This document shows positions 32,955 to 42,533 of a stretch of 64,000 nt of DNA, piece by piece (position 1 is the first letter of the stretch; each line of letters begins with the position of its first letter). Source of the stretch: Larix kaempferi (lineage: Eukaryota; Streptophyta; Pinopsida; Pinales; Pinaceae); contig BSBM01000190.1 in NCBI GenBank assembly GCA_027924585.1, positions 5,900,501 through 5,964,500 on the forward strand. The letters run 5' to 3'. The notes beneath the pieces are model-generated. The model was not told the origin of the DNA and searched no databases. It saw only the letters and a list, made by a program, of their open reading frames with translations. The position numbers and the translations under genes are program-made.

Positions 32955-35900
32955 ATGTCCGTAGATTCTGATAGTGGTCCTGAAGTTATTGGTTGCACTC
33001 GTAGTGGAAAACGATATAAAGTAGGCCTTGACCAATATTCTTTTGAGTCTAGCCCAGACGATAGCCAAGTCCCTAGAGCAAGCCATATAGAAAGACAAGG
33101 GAGTGCTCATATCCCTTATTACCCCTTTACATCGCAAAAACCAGACGGAGCTCAGTATAATCCTACAGTAACACCTTCTAGTATCCCACACGGTACTTCT
33201 AGTACCTCTGTACCACCTTTGTTTAACCATCCCGGAGGCACTGCTACAGTACCTCCACCTCAGACCCGCGCAAGAAGGATGGGTGATGACATGAAGCTAC
33301 CAACTTTTAGAGGAACAGGGATAGAAGACCCTAAGCAGCACTGGTTCTTATGTGAAGCCATTTGGACAATTAAGCAAATTAATGACGATGCTGTTAAACT
33401 GGTTCAGTTAGCAACCACACTAAGAGAAAGAGCCTTGACTTGGTTCATGAAATACTCAGCAGCACAGAATAGGACGCTTGCTGAGGTAAGAAATGCTATG
33501 ATTCGGGAATTTAAGAAACCTAAATCAGAATCACAGTGTATAACAGAGCTCAAAGACATCAAACAGTTACCTACAGAATCAGTATGGGACTTTGACCAGA
33601 AGTTCAAAGCCTTGATAGATCAAGTAAGCTTCGAGTTTGCACCACAGCAACATAAAGAATGGTTCATTGCTGCGCTGCTCCCACACATTAGACTTCCTCT
33701 TATGCAACAGAATCTCAATACTCAGGAACAAGCTCTGGAAATGGCTATGAAACTAGAAGCTTCGCCAATTGCAGGAACAAGCAACGATGTTGCGCACTTA
33801 CAGAACCAATTAGCAAACTTAACCTTGCAAGTGCATGATATTAAGAAAGGCAAGGAGGTTAAGGAAGAAATTTGGTGTACAAAATGTAAAGCCCAAGGTC
33901 ATTCAAAGGACCATTGTCCCGTTTTCATAGACTATATTGCAACTGGAGCACCTAATCCTTTACCACAGGCACAAGGGCCTTGGTGTGAAATCTGTAGAAC
34001 TAGAGGTCATAGACCACAAGAATGTCACTTACTCCAGAAATATGTACAAACTCCAAAGAATCTATATTGTAATTTCTGTAAATCAGTAGGTCATGATGAG
34101 AACAATTGTAGAGCATATGATCTTATGATAGAAAGAAAGCATGATGTTTATAGGGTACAAGCAGAGACACAAGGACCCACAGCAGGTCCACCGTATGACC
34201 AAACTCGGGACGCCCGAGCAGCAAATTACAGAGGACGCGGACGCACAACAAATTTTGGTCGCGGAAGAGGACAGATCACTTGTTATAATTGCGGAACACA
34301 AGGTCATTTTGCTAGGGATTGCCAAAATCCTACAACCCTCTGCAGGTATTGTAAATCTTCCGACCATATCATTGAAGAATGCCCTCAGTTACAGGCTAAG
34401 ATGCAAGCAAAGACACCACAGGTCAATCAGAATATTCAGTTGATTGGAGCAGAAAAAAGAGAACCAGACCCTACAGTTAATATAGTGACACGCAGTGGAG
34501 CAACCACTGGTGCGCAAGAGATGGGAACGGGAAAGCAAGCGACGCAATGGGTGCGCCGCGCTAACATTAAACCAGCCCCACTTAACCTGCAGAAGCAAAA
34601 AGAAGCATTTAAGCAAGCTCAAGAGTATTTCTCAGATCCGAGAGCTTCAAGTTCTGCCGCAATTCCGCAGAACATTAGTAGATCGCAAGTGCTAAGACAA
34701 GACAACCTGGTACAAGAACAGGCCACTACAGCTGGAAGGCCTGATGATGATGAGGAGCATGCACTAGGCAGTGTTCATGCATTCCTGCGACAATGTTTAA
34801 AACTGTTGCGCAATGAAAAAGCAACTCTAGAACTCCAACACCTGTTGGATCAGTGCCAACACTCTGCTTCGACGAACACACCGCAGCGTGCTGTTCACCA
34901 GATTAGGAGTCACATTAGAACTGGAAAAGAGATGAGGCTCACAGCACAGATTGGAGCATTTGAAATGGACGAAGTCATGTTAGATTTGGGCTCAGAAGCC
35001 AATGTTCTCACTATGCAGACATGGGAACAGATGGGAAGCCCTCAGCTTACAAGATCCCCTATCCAGCTAAGACTCGCAAATCAGCAACGAGTCTCTCCAT
35101 TGGGCAGATTACCCAATGTACCTATTGATATTGAAGGAGTAAGAAGCTCTGCAGATTTTGAAGTAATCAAAATTATGGATGATAGTAGACCATACCCAGC
35201 GCTGTTAGGAATAGACTGGGCATTTGATAATTTGGCTGTCATTAACCTGAAGAAAAGACAGATGACCTTTGAGGATGACCAGATCAGGGTCATCGCACCT
35301 CTTGATCCTATTCAAGGACCAAGATATATAGAACCCATTCGCGCAGAAGAGGAAGCGCGCCACATGGAAAGCTTGTACCAGATGACCACTAACCACAGTG
35401 ACTATGTCAACCCCACGGCAGATGGCCATATCAGCTGGCGATGTGATAGCTCGTGCACATCAGACTCAGATGCAGGATTGGAAAACTGGCAGAATCGTCT
35501 ACATGAGGTTTCTGCAAGACGTTGCGCCATGATGACTAAATCCATTCGATGGATTGGCACAGAATTAACTGACACTCCAACTTTTGATGGCTTAACTAAA
35601 GTAACTAAATTCATACAGGAATATGAACAAAAGCTTCCAGAACAGCAGCGCATACAGGCACTGGATGTAGCATTGCGCGCTACACCCGCAAGATGGTGGA
35701 TTGCGCATAAGGAGAATATTCATACATGGAAAGACTGTCGCAGATTGATACTGCGCAGATTTCAGGACACCACAGCCAAAGCGCTACGCAAATATGAAGG
35801 ACAGAGTGACCCCAGGTCACACATTGAAGCATGTATTCAGCAATGGTCAGATATTCCGGAAGATGAATGGGTTCACCAATTCATCCACACATTGGATACA

Positions 35901-36020
35901 ATTCCAAGGAATTGGTATATTGAAACAGAATTGCGCAAAGGCACTCTTACTTGGGCTCTTATGATAGAAATCTTTCAACTTACCTTCAGCTTTGAGTCAG
36001 AACATCCAAGCATTGATTAG
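32955..36020 (+). CDS. gag-pro: Gag-protease polyprotein of F with a second gag-like domain
   Basis: 1021 codons from ATG 32955. A disordered N-terminus is followed by a Gag domain at about residues 110-285 (LPTFRGTGIEDPKQHWFL, ALTWFMKYS). Five CCHC zinc knuckles lie between residues 308 and about 476: CTKCKAQGHSKDHC, CEICRTRGHRPQEC, CNFCKSVGHDENNC, CYNCGTQGHFARDC and CRYCKSSDHIIEEC. A retropepsin domain follows with LDLGSEANVL (active Asp about residue 677) and LLGIDWAF. A second gag-like helical segment lies at about 874-1021 (TPARWWIAHKENIHTWKDC, DEWVHQFIHTLD). The frame stops at TAG 36018-36020 and pol continues in register. Gag assembles particles and binds RNA; protease matures the polyprotein. 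Confidence 0.92.
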   Translation: MSVDSDSGPEVIGCTRSGKRYKVGLDQYSFESSPDDSQVPRASHIERQGSAHIPYYPFTSQKPDGAQYNPTVTPSSIPHGTSSTSVPPLFNHPGGTATVPPPQTRARRMGDDMKLPTFRGTGIEDPKQHWFLCEAIWTIKQINDDAVKLVQLATTLRERALTWFMKYSAAQNRTLAEVRNAMIREFKKPKSESQCITELKDIKQLPTESVWDFDQKFKALIDQVSFEFAPQQHKEWFIAALLPHIRLPLMQQNLNTQEQALEMAMKLEASPIAGTSNDVAHLQNQLANLTLQVHDIKKGKEVKEEIWCTKCKAQGHSKDHCPVFIDYIATGAPNPLPQAQGPWCEICRTRGHRPQECHLLQKYVQTPKNLYCNFCKSVGHDENNCRAYDLMIERKHDVYRVQAETQGPTAGPPYDQTRDARAANYRGRGRTTNFGRGRGQITCYNCGTQGHFARDCQNPTTLCRYCKSSDHIIEECPQLQAKMQAKTPQVNQNIQLIGAEKREPDPTVNIVTRSGATTGAQEMGTGKQATQWVRRANIKPAPLNLQKQKEAFKQAQEYFSDPRASSSAAIPQNISRSQVLRQDNLVQEQATTAGRPDDDEEHALGSVHAFLRQCLKLLRNEKATLELQHLLDQCQHSASTNTPQRAVHQIRSHIRTGKEMRLTAQIGAFEMDEVMLDLGSEANVLTMQTWEQMGSPQLTRSPIQLRLANQQRVSPLGRLPNVPIDIEGVRSSADFEVIKIMDDSRPYPALLGIDWAFDNLAVINLKKRQMTFEDDQIRVIAPLDPIQGPRYIEPIRAEEEARHMESLYQMTTNHSDYVNPTADGHISWRCDSSCTSDSDAGLENWQNRLHEVSARRCAMMTKSIRWIGTELTDTPTFDGLTKVTKFIQEYEQKLPEQQRIQALDVALRATPARWWIAHKENIHTWKDCRRLILRRFQDTTAKALRKYEGQSDPRSHIEACIQQWSDIPEDEWVHQFIHTLDTIPRNWYIETELRKGTLTWALMIEIFQLTFSFESEHPSID

Positions 36021-39000
36021 GCTTTGAAGTGTATTAGAAAGAAGGTATTTGAACACTATCCAGTAACAGAATATTCCCAACCAGATTGGGCTGTCCAGAT
36101 AGAACATGCCCTCGAATGTTATAACTTCACCGCTGAAGATGAGGAGGAAGATCCTCGCAACATCAATATCCCAGAATCAGAAGGGACGTGCAATATTGAA
36201 GGTCCTGAGCTTGATATTCCTGCCATCACAGAACATGTCAAGCTCAAGAAAGTTAACATTGGTACAGAAGCTGACCCAAAGTTTGCTTCTATACGAGATT
36301 ATTGGGATGATGAAACTGTTGCGCATGTTTCAGATTTATTACGTGATTACCAGGATATCTTTCCTACCAAGTTCACAGAAATGAAAGGCATCCTAGGAGA
36401 CTTAGGAGTGATGCGCATACCTCTGAAACCAGATGCCAAGCCAGTAAAGCAAAGCCCATACAGGTTGAACCCGCGCTACAAAGAAAAAGTCAAAGAAGAA
36501 ATTGATAAGATGCTTGCAGCAGGTATTATTGAACCAGTAGAGGAAAGCGATTGGATTAGTCCTATGGTGGTCCAAGAAAAGAAAACGAAAGGTGAAATAA
36601 GAATTTGTGTCGACTTGCGCAAACTCAATGATGCATCAGCGCACGATCCATTTCCCACTCCTTTCACAGATGAAGTACTTGATAATGTTGGAGGACAAGA
36701 GGCTTACTCTTTCACCGATGGATTTTCGGGATATCATCAGATTAGAATCCATCCGGACGACCGCCACAAGACTACTTTTGCAACTGAATGGGGCTCATTC
36801 CAGTATACGGTAATGCCCTTTGGTCTTAAAAACGCACCTACTATCTTCTCTAGAGTTGTTGTTGCTGTTTTTAAAGAATTTATCCACAAGTTTTTAGAAG
36901 TCTATTTTGATGACTGGACTGTATTTGGTTTACTAAAGAACCATATTGCGAATCTGCGCATGATGCTAGAAAAATGTAGACAGCATCAGATTTCCCTTAA
37001 CTTGAAAAAATGTATATTTTGTGCGCCCTTTGGTATTTTGTTGGGACATATTGTATGCAGACAAGGACTCCTGATGGATCCTGCGAAGGTTGCCATCATT
37101 GCTAATTTACCTGCGCCCAACTCAGTTAAGCAATTGCGCACTACATTGGGACATACAGGATACTACAGAAAATTCATCAAAGGATATGCAAGGATCACAG
37201 CGCCTATGGAAAGATTGCTGAAGAAGGATTCGAAGTTCCACTGGACAGAAGAATGCCAACAGAGCTTGGACACACTTAAAGAAAAGATGATCACAGCGCC
37301 TATTCTAGTTTTCCCGGACTGGAGAAAGCCTTTTCATGTTCATGTTGATGCTTCTTCCATAGCATTAGGAATCGTGCTTACACAGTCTGGAGAAGGAAGT
37401 ATTGACCACCCAATTGCTTACTCCAGCAGAAAGCTATCTACAGCTGAGAAGAATTACACCACTACAGAAAGGGAAGGACTAGCTATGGTGTATGCCCTAC
37501 AGAAATTCAGACACTACCTGTTAGGAGCTCACTTTAAAATGTATACTGATCATTCTGCTTTGAAATATTTGGTCAATAAACCAGTATTAGGAGGAAGAAT
37601 TTGCAGATGGCTACTGCTCTTTCAGGAATATGATTTTGAGGTTATTGTAAAACCAGGCAGATTGAATGCAGGCCCTGACCATCTATCCAGGATAGAGTCA
37701 GGAGAGGAACCTACAAATCTCGAGGACAATCTGCCTGACGCACGGTTGTTTTCTATCCAAGCAGCAGACGAATATTATTCTGATATTCTTGAGTTTCTCA
37801 CTACCGGACAAGCGCCGGCTGAGTTTACAATCCAGCAAAAGAAGCAACTTGTTGTCAAAGCCGCAGACTTCACTTTGATAGCAGGCCAGCTTTATAAGTT
37901 GGGCCCTGACGAAATTTTGCGCAGATGTATCTTACCACATGAAAAGAGCTCTATCATCGCAGAAGCGCATTCAGGTACCGCAGGAGGCCATTTCGCAGGA
38001 AAGCCGACTGCGCAAAAGATATTAGCCGCAGGTCTTTGGTGGCCGACATTGCACAAGGATACTAAGGAATTCTGTAAATGTTGCGATGTGTGCCAGCGAA
38101 CAGGAAAACCCTCAAGGAGAGATGAAATGCCGCTAAGACCCCAGATCACACTGCGTGCTTTTGATAAATGGGCCATTGACTTTGTAGGACCTATTAACCC
38201 ACCAGGAAAAAGAACTGGCGCAAGATATATCATTACAGCTACTGAATACCTCACCAGATGGGCTGAGGCGAAGCCAGTTAAGAACTGCGACGCTGCTACT
38301 GCCGCGCAGTTCATTTTCGAGAACATTATCACTAGGTTTGGATGCCCAGTGATCCTCATGAGTGATCAAGGTACACATTTCCTCAATGAGACTATAGAGG
38401 CCCTCACTGAAGAATTTCAAATGAATCACCATAAGAGTACACCCTACCATCCTCAAGCTAATGGTACGGTGGAAGCATTCAATAAGATCCTTGAGAATGC
38501 CCTGACGAAGATCTGTAATCAACAAAGAGATGATTGGGACCTTAGAGTCATAGCTGTATTATGGGCTTACAGAACCACTTGCAAGAAACTAACAGGTCAC
38601 ACACCTTTCAGCTTGGTATATGGACAAGAAGCAGTTATGCCCATGGAATACATTGTTCCCAGTCTCCGAATTGCGCAAATTACAGAAATGGCAGATCCTG
38701 ATACTATGAATGAAAGACTTTCGCAACTGCTTGCCTTAGAAGAAGACAGACTTTTGGCCGGATTTCATCAACAGGTACAGAAAGCAAGACAGAAAGCTTG
38801 GCATGACAGGCACATTAAGCATAAGCACTTTGAAGAAGGAGACTTGGTACTCCTTTATGATAGTAAATTCATCAAGTTTCCAGGCAAGTTTCGCGTGCAT
38901 TGGTTAGGCCCTTTTCAGATAATAAAAATAACAAACGGAGGCGCAGTTCAGCTTGCGAAGCTGGATGGAGAATTACTACCTACAATGATAAACGGGAGTC

Positions 39001-39044
39001 GGCTTAAGCTTTATTGCGACGGCCACTCCGCTCGGCCAACATAA
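36021..39044 (+). CDS. pol: Pol of element F: RT, RNase H and integrase
   Basis: About 1007 codons in the same frame as gag-pro, open from 36021; no strong ATG of its own, so it was probably made as a Gag-Pol fusion. RT has FSGYHQIRI and VYFDDWTVF (catalytic Asp pair about residues 296-297, counted from codon 36024). RNase H starts at [13 protein letters not shown] (Asp about 442) with [12 protein letters not shown] and [10 protein letters not shown]. Integrase has a zinc domain ([12 protein letters not shown], then [10 protein letters not shown]), and the catalytic triad D719, D781 and E817 ([24 protein letters not shown]), which is an exact DD35E. The C-terminus ([19 protein letters not shown]) has no chromodomain. 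All catalytic residues that I can check are present. Confidence 0.95.
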   Translation, partial: ALKCIRKKVFEHYPVTEYSQPDWAVQIEHALECYNFTAEDEEEDPRNINIPESEGTCNIEGPELDIPAITEHVKLKKVNIGTEADPKFASIRDYWDDETVAHVSDLLRDYQDIFPTKFTEMKGILGDLGVMRIPLKPDAKPVKQSPYRLNPRYKEKVKEEIDKMLAAGIIEPVEESDWISPMVVQEKKTKGEIRICVDLRKLNDASAHDPFPTPFTDEVLDNVGGQEAYSFTDGFSGYHQIRIHPDDRHKTTFATEWGSFQYTVMPFGLKNAPTIFSRVVVAVFKEFIHKFLEVYFDDWTVFGLLKNHIANLRMMLEKCRQHQISLNLKKCIFCAPFGILLGHIVCRQGLLMDPAKVAIIANLPAPNSVKQLRTTLGHTGYYRKFIKGYARITAPMERLLKKDSKFHWTEECQQSLDTLKEKMITAPILVFPDWRKPFHVHVDASSIALGIVLTQSGEGSIDHPIAYSSRKLSTAEKNYTTTEREGLAMVYALQKFRHYLLGAHFKMYTDHSALKYLVNKPVLGGRICRWLLLFQEYDFEVIVKPGRLNAGPDHLSRIESGEEPTNLEDNLPDARLFSIQAADEYYSDILEFLTTGQAPAEFTIQQKKQLVVKAADFTLIAGQLYKLGPDEILRRCILPHEKSSIIAEAHSGTAGGHFAGKPTAQKILAAGLWWPTLHKDTKEFCKCCDVCQRTGKPSRRDEMPLRPQITLRAFDKWAIDFVGPINPPGKRTGARYIITATEYLTRWAEAKPVKNCDAATAAQFIFENIITRFGCPVILMSDQGTHFLNETIEALTEEFQMNHHKSTPYHPQANGTVEAFNKILENALTKICNQQRDDWDLRVIAVLWAYRTTCKKLTGHTPFSLVYGQEAVMPMEYIVPSLRIAQITEMADPDTMNERLSQLLALEEDRLLAGFHQQVQKARQKAWHDRHIKHKHFEEGDLVLLYDSKFIKFPGKFRVHWLGPFQIIKITNGGAVQLAKLDGELLPTMINGSRLKLYCDGHSARPT

Positions 39045-39863
39045 TATATTGCTCAAGAGTGCAGATGTCCGGTGTAGTTGAAAGAGACATCGCATTCAGT
39101 CTACACGGAAGCTGCGACACACCCTCAGTTTCCAGCTTTTTGCGCAGTTCCTTGAAATATCCGCGCATCCTGAATAAAAATTGCTTGAAGAGAGCTTATC
39201 GGTGCGCTCTGGCGAAGTTTTGTTTTTTTGGACCGTTGAACTATCGCTCTTGCGTAGTTCCCTTTGATAATTTGCCGCTTGAAAAAGTTTTGTTGTGGAC
39301 CCATAGAGGCACAGTTTCCTAAGTTGAAATGACCCGCCGGAAATTTTGAATTACAGCAGTTATGTAGCCGCGTTTGAATAAATGAAGGATAAGGCCGCTA
39401 TTTAAGTCTAGCCGTTCTGACGGATTCGGCTTAATCTCCGAAAGATTTGCATTTAACTCAGGCGCCGAAAGCATTAGCTTCTCCCGGAAGGCTGTCAGAG
39501 CCCGTCAATCACAATAAATGCACCGCTACGGCGAGAACGATAGCGTGTTGTCAACTCACGTATAGCCGCCTACAGCTAAGTAACCCCACTTGGTCGCATT
39601 TACTATCCCCGCTGGCTATAAATACCTCACACTTGTATCATTTTCGGGTTACTGTCTCGAGTTGCATAGTTGTGTTTGAAGATCCAAAGTATTGTTTTCA
39701 GAGCCGAGTGTGCAGAGTATTTCCCCTTGTTTTCAGCGTCCATACCCTACGCAGGTCCGCCATTTGCTGTCCAGAGTTTTGTTATCTACATTGGTTCACG
39801 ACGGAGAATTTATCGACTGAAGAAGTTGTTCGTCAATTTCTGCGCCGAGGCTTAGATTTCGGC
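39045..39863 (+). other. Spacer between pol and the 3' ORF of F, with TATA box
   Basis: About 820 bp. Upstream ATGs occur in it (for example 39447, in frame with the 3' ORF). Its translation before 39864 is Cys/Ser/Leu-rich and unlike the rest of that protein, so I read it as untranslated. It holds TATAAATA at 39617-39624. Confidence 0.6.
39617..39624 (+). promoter_or_regulatory. Candidate internal promoter (TATA box) for the 3' ORF of F
   Basis: TATAAATA in a GC-richer context, 240 bp before ATG 39864. Transcription starting about 30 bp downstream would give a roughly 215-base leader that skips the ATG at 39447. A weaker CTATTTAAG lies at about 39399-39407. Confidence 0.45.
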
Positions 39864-42521
39864 ATGGCCACTCCGGTGACGGCTTCGACCTATGTACACC
39901 CTGGTGCTACTGATCCCAGAACATCTCCAGGCACAAGAGCATCTCAGCAGCAGCCGGAGGAACCTGTTCCAGAGCCGCTCGCGTCTATGGTGAACTATAT
40001 TCCGCCGCGTCCAGATGATGCGCCGGATGTACAGATTCCGAAGAATGCAAAGTATCCAATTCCGCTACCGCCACTACCGGCTAGTGTGCGGGTAGAAGGC
40101 CAACTATTGGGAAACATTCCATTGGTTAAATTCTCTGATTTTAACCTTGGAGACTATAAGACATATCCTCAGTTTCAGTTGGACCGATATCTGGATATAG
40201 TGCATAATCCCACCAGAAAGGTCGACGAGTTTATCCCGAAGGGATTTGCAGCAAATCTTGAGCGCCCTGGACTCTTGAATTTGTTGAAGCTACCGCACTT
40301 TGGGCGTAGCAATGAAGTGAACGCAGTCGTTAAAACACTGCTATCCTGTGTTCATGGAGGTTACCTTTGGCTCGGGAGACCAACTGATCTAAATGTTGAT
40401 TTGATACACCGCATCACCGGTCTATCTAAGGTTGGTAAGGATCCCAATATCCATTTTGTGGGAAAGGAGAAGGACCGAAAATTGGCTGCAAAACTGGTCC
40501 AGAAATATAACTTGACAAGAGGAGGTCGGGCTTATGACCTCACGACAGTTGAAGATGAGGCACTTCGCTTCACAGGAAGTCTGCTTGCAGGAAGACTTCT
40601 CACAAAGTGCCGACCAAAAGAAGTTACTGGAGCTGTCGTGGAGCTCGCTATCGCAGCTGCGGAGGGAGAACAGTACAACTGGTCTCTCTTCCTGCTGAAT
40701 TCTTTTTTGGCTGATTGCCTAAATGTGCAGGACAATGCAGCCCAATCATTCCATTTTTCGTGGCTTCTAATTTTATGCGCTCTCGTCGGGTGGAAGGAGC
40801 CCCCGAATACTCAGTTCCTTCCGCGCCGCGCAGGAGAGGTTGCCGGCATGCGCTACATCAACCTCTGGGATTCCCCTAATCCCGCGAAGCGCAAGATGAA
40901 TCGCGCTGTCTTTTGTGAGTACTACTATCTCCTCCGAGATACCATACAAGCTATGCCAAGGCTGAGCGAGGAGACAGCCACATTGTATGAAGGGAAGTTG
41001 GCTTTTACTGCCGACATCCATCAACTTTACCTTCGGCCTTGCGACATTCCAGGTGACTGGGCGCTAGGTCTTTACAGGATGACCACAGAAGATGTCGAAG
41101 AAACCATTAAGTCGTGGTCGGACGAATGGAGAGCAGCAGCCGACATCGCACCTGCGATGCCACCCGCCGCTGCGCAAGAGAAGGATAAGGGCAAGGAAGC
41201 CCCTGAGCAAAGAAGCGATGAAGGCTCAACAGAACCAGCCACCAAGAAGCAGAAAGTGTCGCATCCCACTGAGGCCATTCCCTCGGGGATCGACAAATAC
41301 TTAAAAGAGCAATTTCGTGAGATGAGGAACACGCATGCTCACATCCGAAGTGCTCTAGACTTACAGTTTGTAGAATTGAAAGGTCTCGCAGGAAGGATTG
41401 CGCAGACCCATGCGCCAGCATCTACTTCGCAGGCGCCACAAGAAATCCCAAGCGATGAGCGAGTTGAAGAACTCACGGAAAGGCACACTGTCGTGCATAT
41501 TCCGCCTACCAGCATGACACTTCCAGATCCTCTAGCTGAACTACAGGTAAGCACAATTGGACCTGTAGAAATAAATTTGTCTTTGATTCCTATAGAAACT
41601 CTACAGCTTGTACAGGAGAAAGTTTCTCTTGAGTTGAGAGCTAGAGAGCTCTCTACTTTCCAGGCAAACCAACGATTGCAATCGCAGGAGATAGAGCTGA
41701 AAGAAAGTCATAAGAATATCTCTGCGAAGCTTGCACTCTATGAGGCACAAGACACCGGCATCAGAAACGCAATAGAAGAGATTGCCCAGGAACTGCCGGC
41801 TTGCGAGATTCAACCAGACCTCCCTCTGGTTGCAAAAGTTCAAATTATTGGAGGAAGGGTGAAAACCCTGGAGCAAGAAATAGTTGCTATGGCTGAGGAC
41901 CATAGAACCCAGATTGCTGAGCTAGAAGCTCGTGTTTCCGCGCAGCTTACGGATGATGCGCAGGTACAATTTGAAGCACTGAGCAGAGCTTCCACACAGA
42001 TGAAAGATCGAGTACAGGAAGCCAAGAATATGATGAACCAGGCTATGGAAGCTTGGACGGAGCTTGTGAACCTCCCTTTTAAAGTGGGTCTGTCAGAACA
42101 GGTGCAAGCTGCAGAACAATCTCTCACTGTTCTGAATGAAGAAGCTAAGCCCTTAACAGGCTTGCCAAAGATGAAGAAAATGGGCGAAGTGCGCAAAATG
42201 CAGCAGCAACTGCACAAGCTCAGAACTGAAGATGAGAAGCTCACCAACAGCATTCAGCCATTCATGGATGAGTATGCTGAAATCGTCGCCCAGGTTGAGA
42301 CAAAAATCAAAGAGATTGCTGAATCTCAGGAGATCATTGATACCCTCACTAAAGATGAAGCAACCGCAGAAACGGTGCAAACAGCTGACGAGTGTATTGA
42401 GGAATTGGACTCCGCTATTGCGAAGTGGAAGAAAACATTCGCGGAGACTCAAGCAAAAGCAGATGCGCAAATCAAGCCACCACGCGCTAGTGCGAGTGGC
42501 TCGAGGGCGAGCCACAAGTGA
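39864..42521 (+). CDS. 3' ORF of element F: 885-aa protein with coiled-coil C-terminal half
   Basis: I choose ATG 39864 (MATPVTASTY), where composition becomes protein-like; the frame stays open upstream to 39447. The proline-rich N-terminus (about 1-75) precedes a globular region at about 90-420 with LLNLLKLPHFGRSNEVNAVV, GGYLWLGRPTDLNVDLIHRITGLS (abridged) and FLADCLN. A charged linker follows with a KKQK basic patch (about 460). The C-terminal half is rich in Glu, Gln, Leu and Ala with heptad-like spacing (about 560-870), a long coiled coil. No transmembrane segment or signal peptide is seen, so it is not a classical envelope protein. Element D has a decayed ORF in the same place with the same two-part design. 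Function is unknown; it is intact in a young element, so probably under selection. Confidence 0.85.
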   Translation: MATPVTASTYVHPGATDPRTSPGTRASQQQPEEPVPEPLASMVNYIPPRPDDAPDVQIPKNAKYPIPLPPLPASVRVEGQLLGNIPLVKFSDFNLGDYKTYPQFQLDRYLDIVHNPTRKVDEFIPKGFAANLERPGLLNLLKLPHFGRSNEVNAVVKTLLSCVHGGYLWLGRPTDLNVDLIHRITGLSKVGKDPNIHFVGKEKDRKLAAKLVQKYNLTRGGRAYDLTTVEDEALRFTGSLLAGRLLTKCRPKEVTGAVVELAIAAAEGEQYNWSLFLLNSFLADCLNVQDNAAQSFHFSWLLILCALVGWKEPPNTQFLPRRAGEVAGMRYINLWDSPNPAKRKMNRAVFCEYYYLLRDTIQAMPRLSEETATLYEGKLAFTADIHQLYLRPCDIPGDWALGLYRMTTEDVEETIKSWSDEWRAAADIAPAMPPAAAQEKDKGKEAPEQRSDEGSTEPATKKQKVSHPTEAIPSGIDKYLKEQFREMRNTHAHIRSALDLQFVELKGLAGRIAQTHAPASTSQAPQEIPSDERVEELTERHTVVHIPPTSMTLPDPLAELQVSTIGPVEINLSLIPIETLQLVQEKVSLELRARELSTFQANQRLQSQEIELKESHKNISAKLALYEAQDTGIRNAIEEIAQELPACEIQPDLPLVAKVQIIGGRVKTLEQEIVAMAEDHRTQIAELEARVSAQLTDDAQVQFEALSRASTQMKDRVQEAKNMMNQAMEAWTELVNLPFKVGLSEQVQAAEQSLTVLNEEAKPLTGLPKMKKMGEVRKMQQQLHKLRTEDEKLTNSIQPFMDEYAEIVAQVETKIKEIAESQEIIDTLTKDEATAETVQTADECIEELDSAIAKWKKTFAETQAKADAQIKPPRASASGSRASHK

Positions 42522-42533
42522 GTGTTGGGGGCC

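Noticed and set aside
39447-39863. N-terminal 139-codon extension of the 3' ORF of F
   Set aside because: Composition differs sharply (Cys, Ser, His, Leu) from the protein after MATPVTAS, and a TATA box lies within it.
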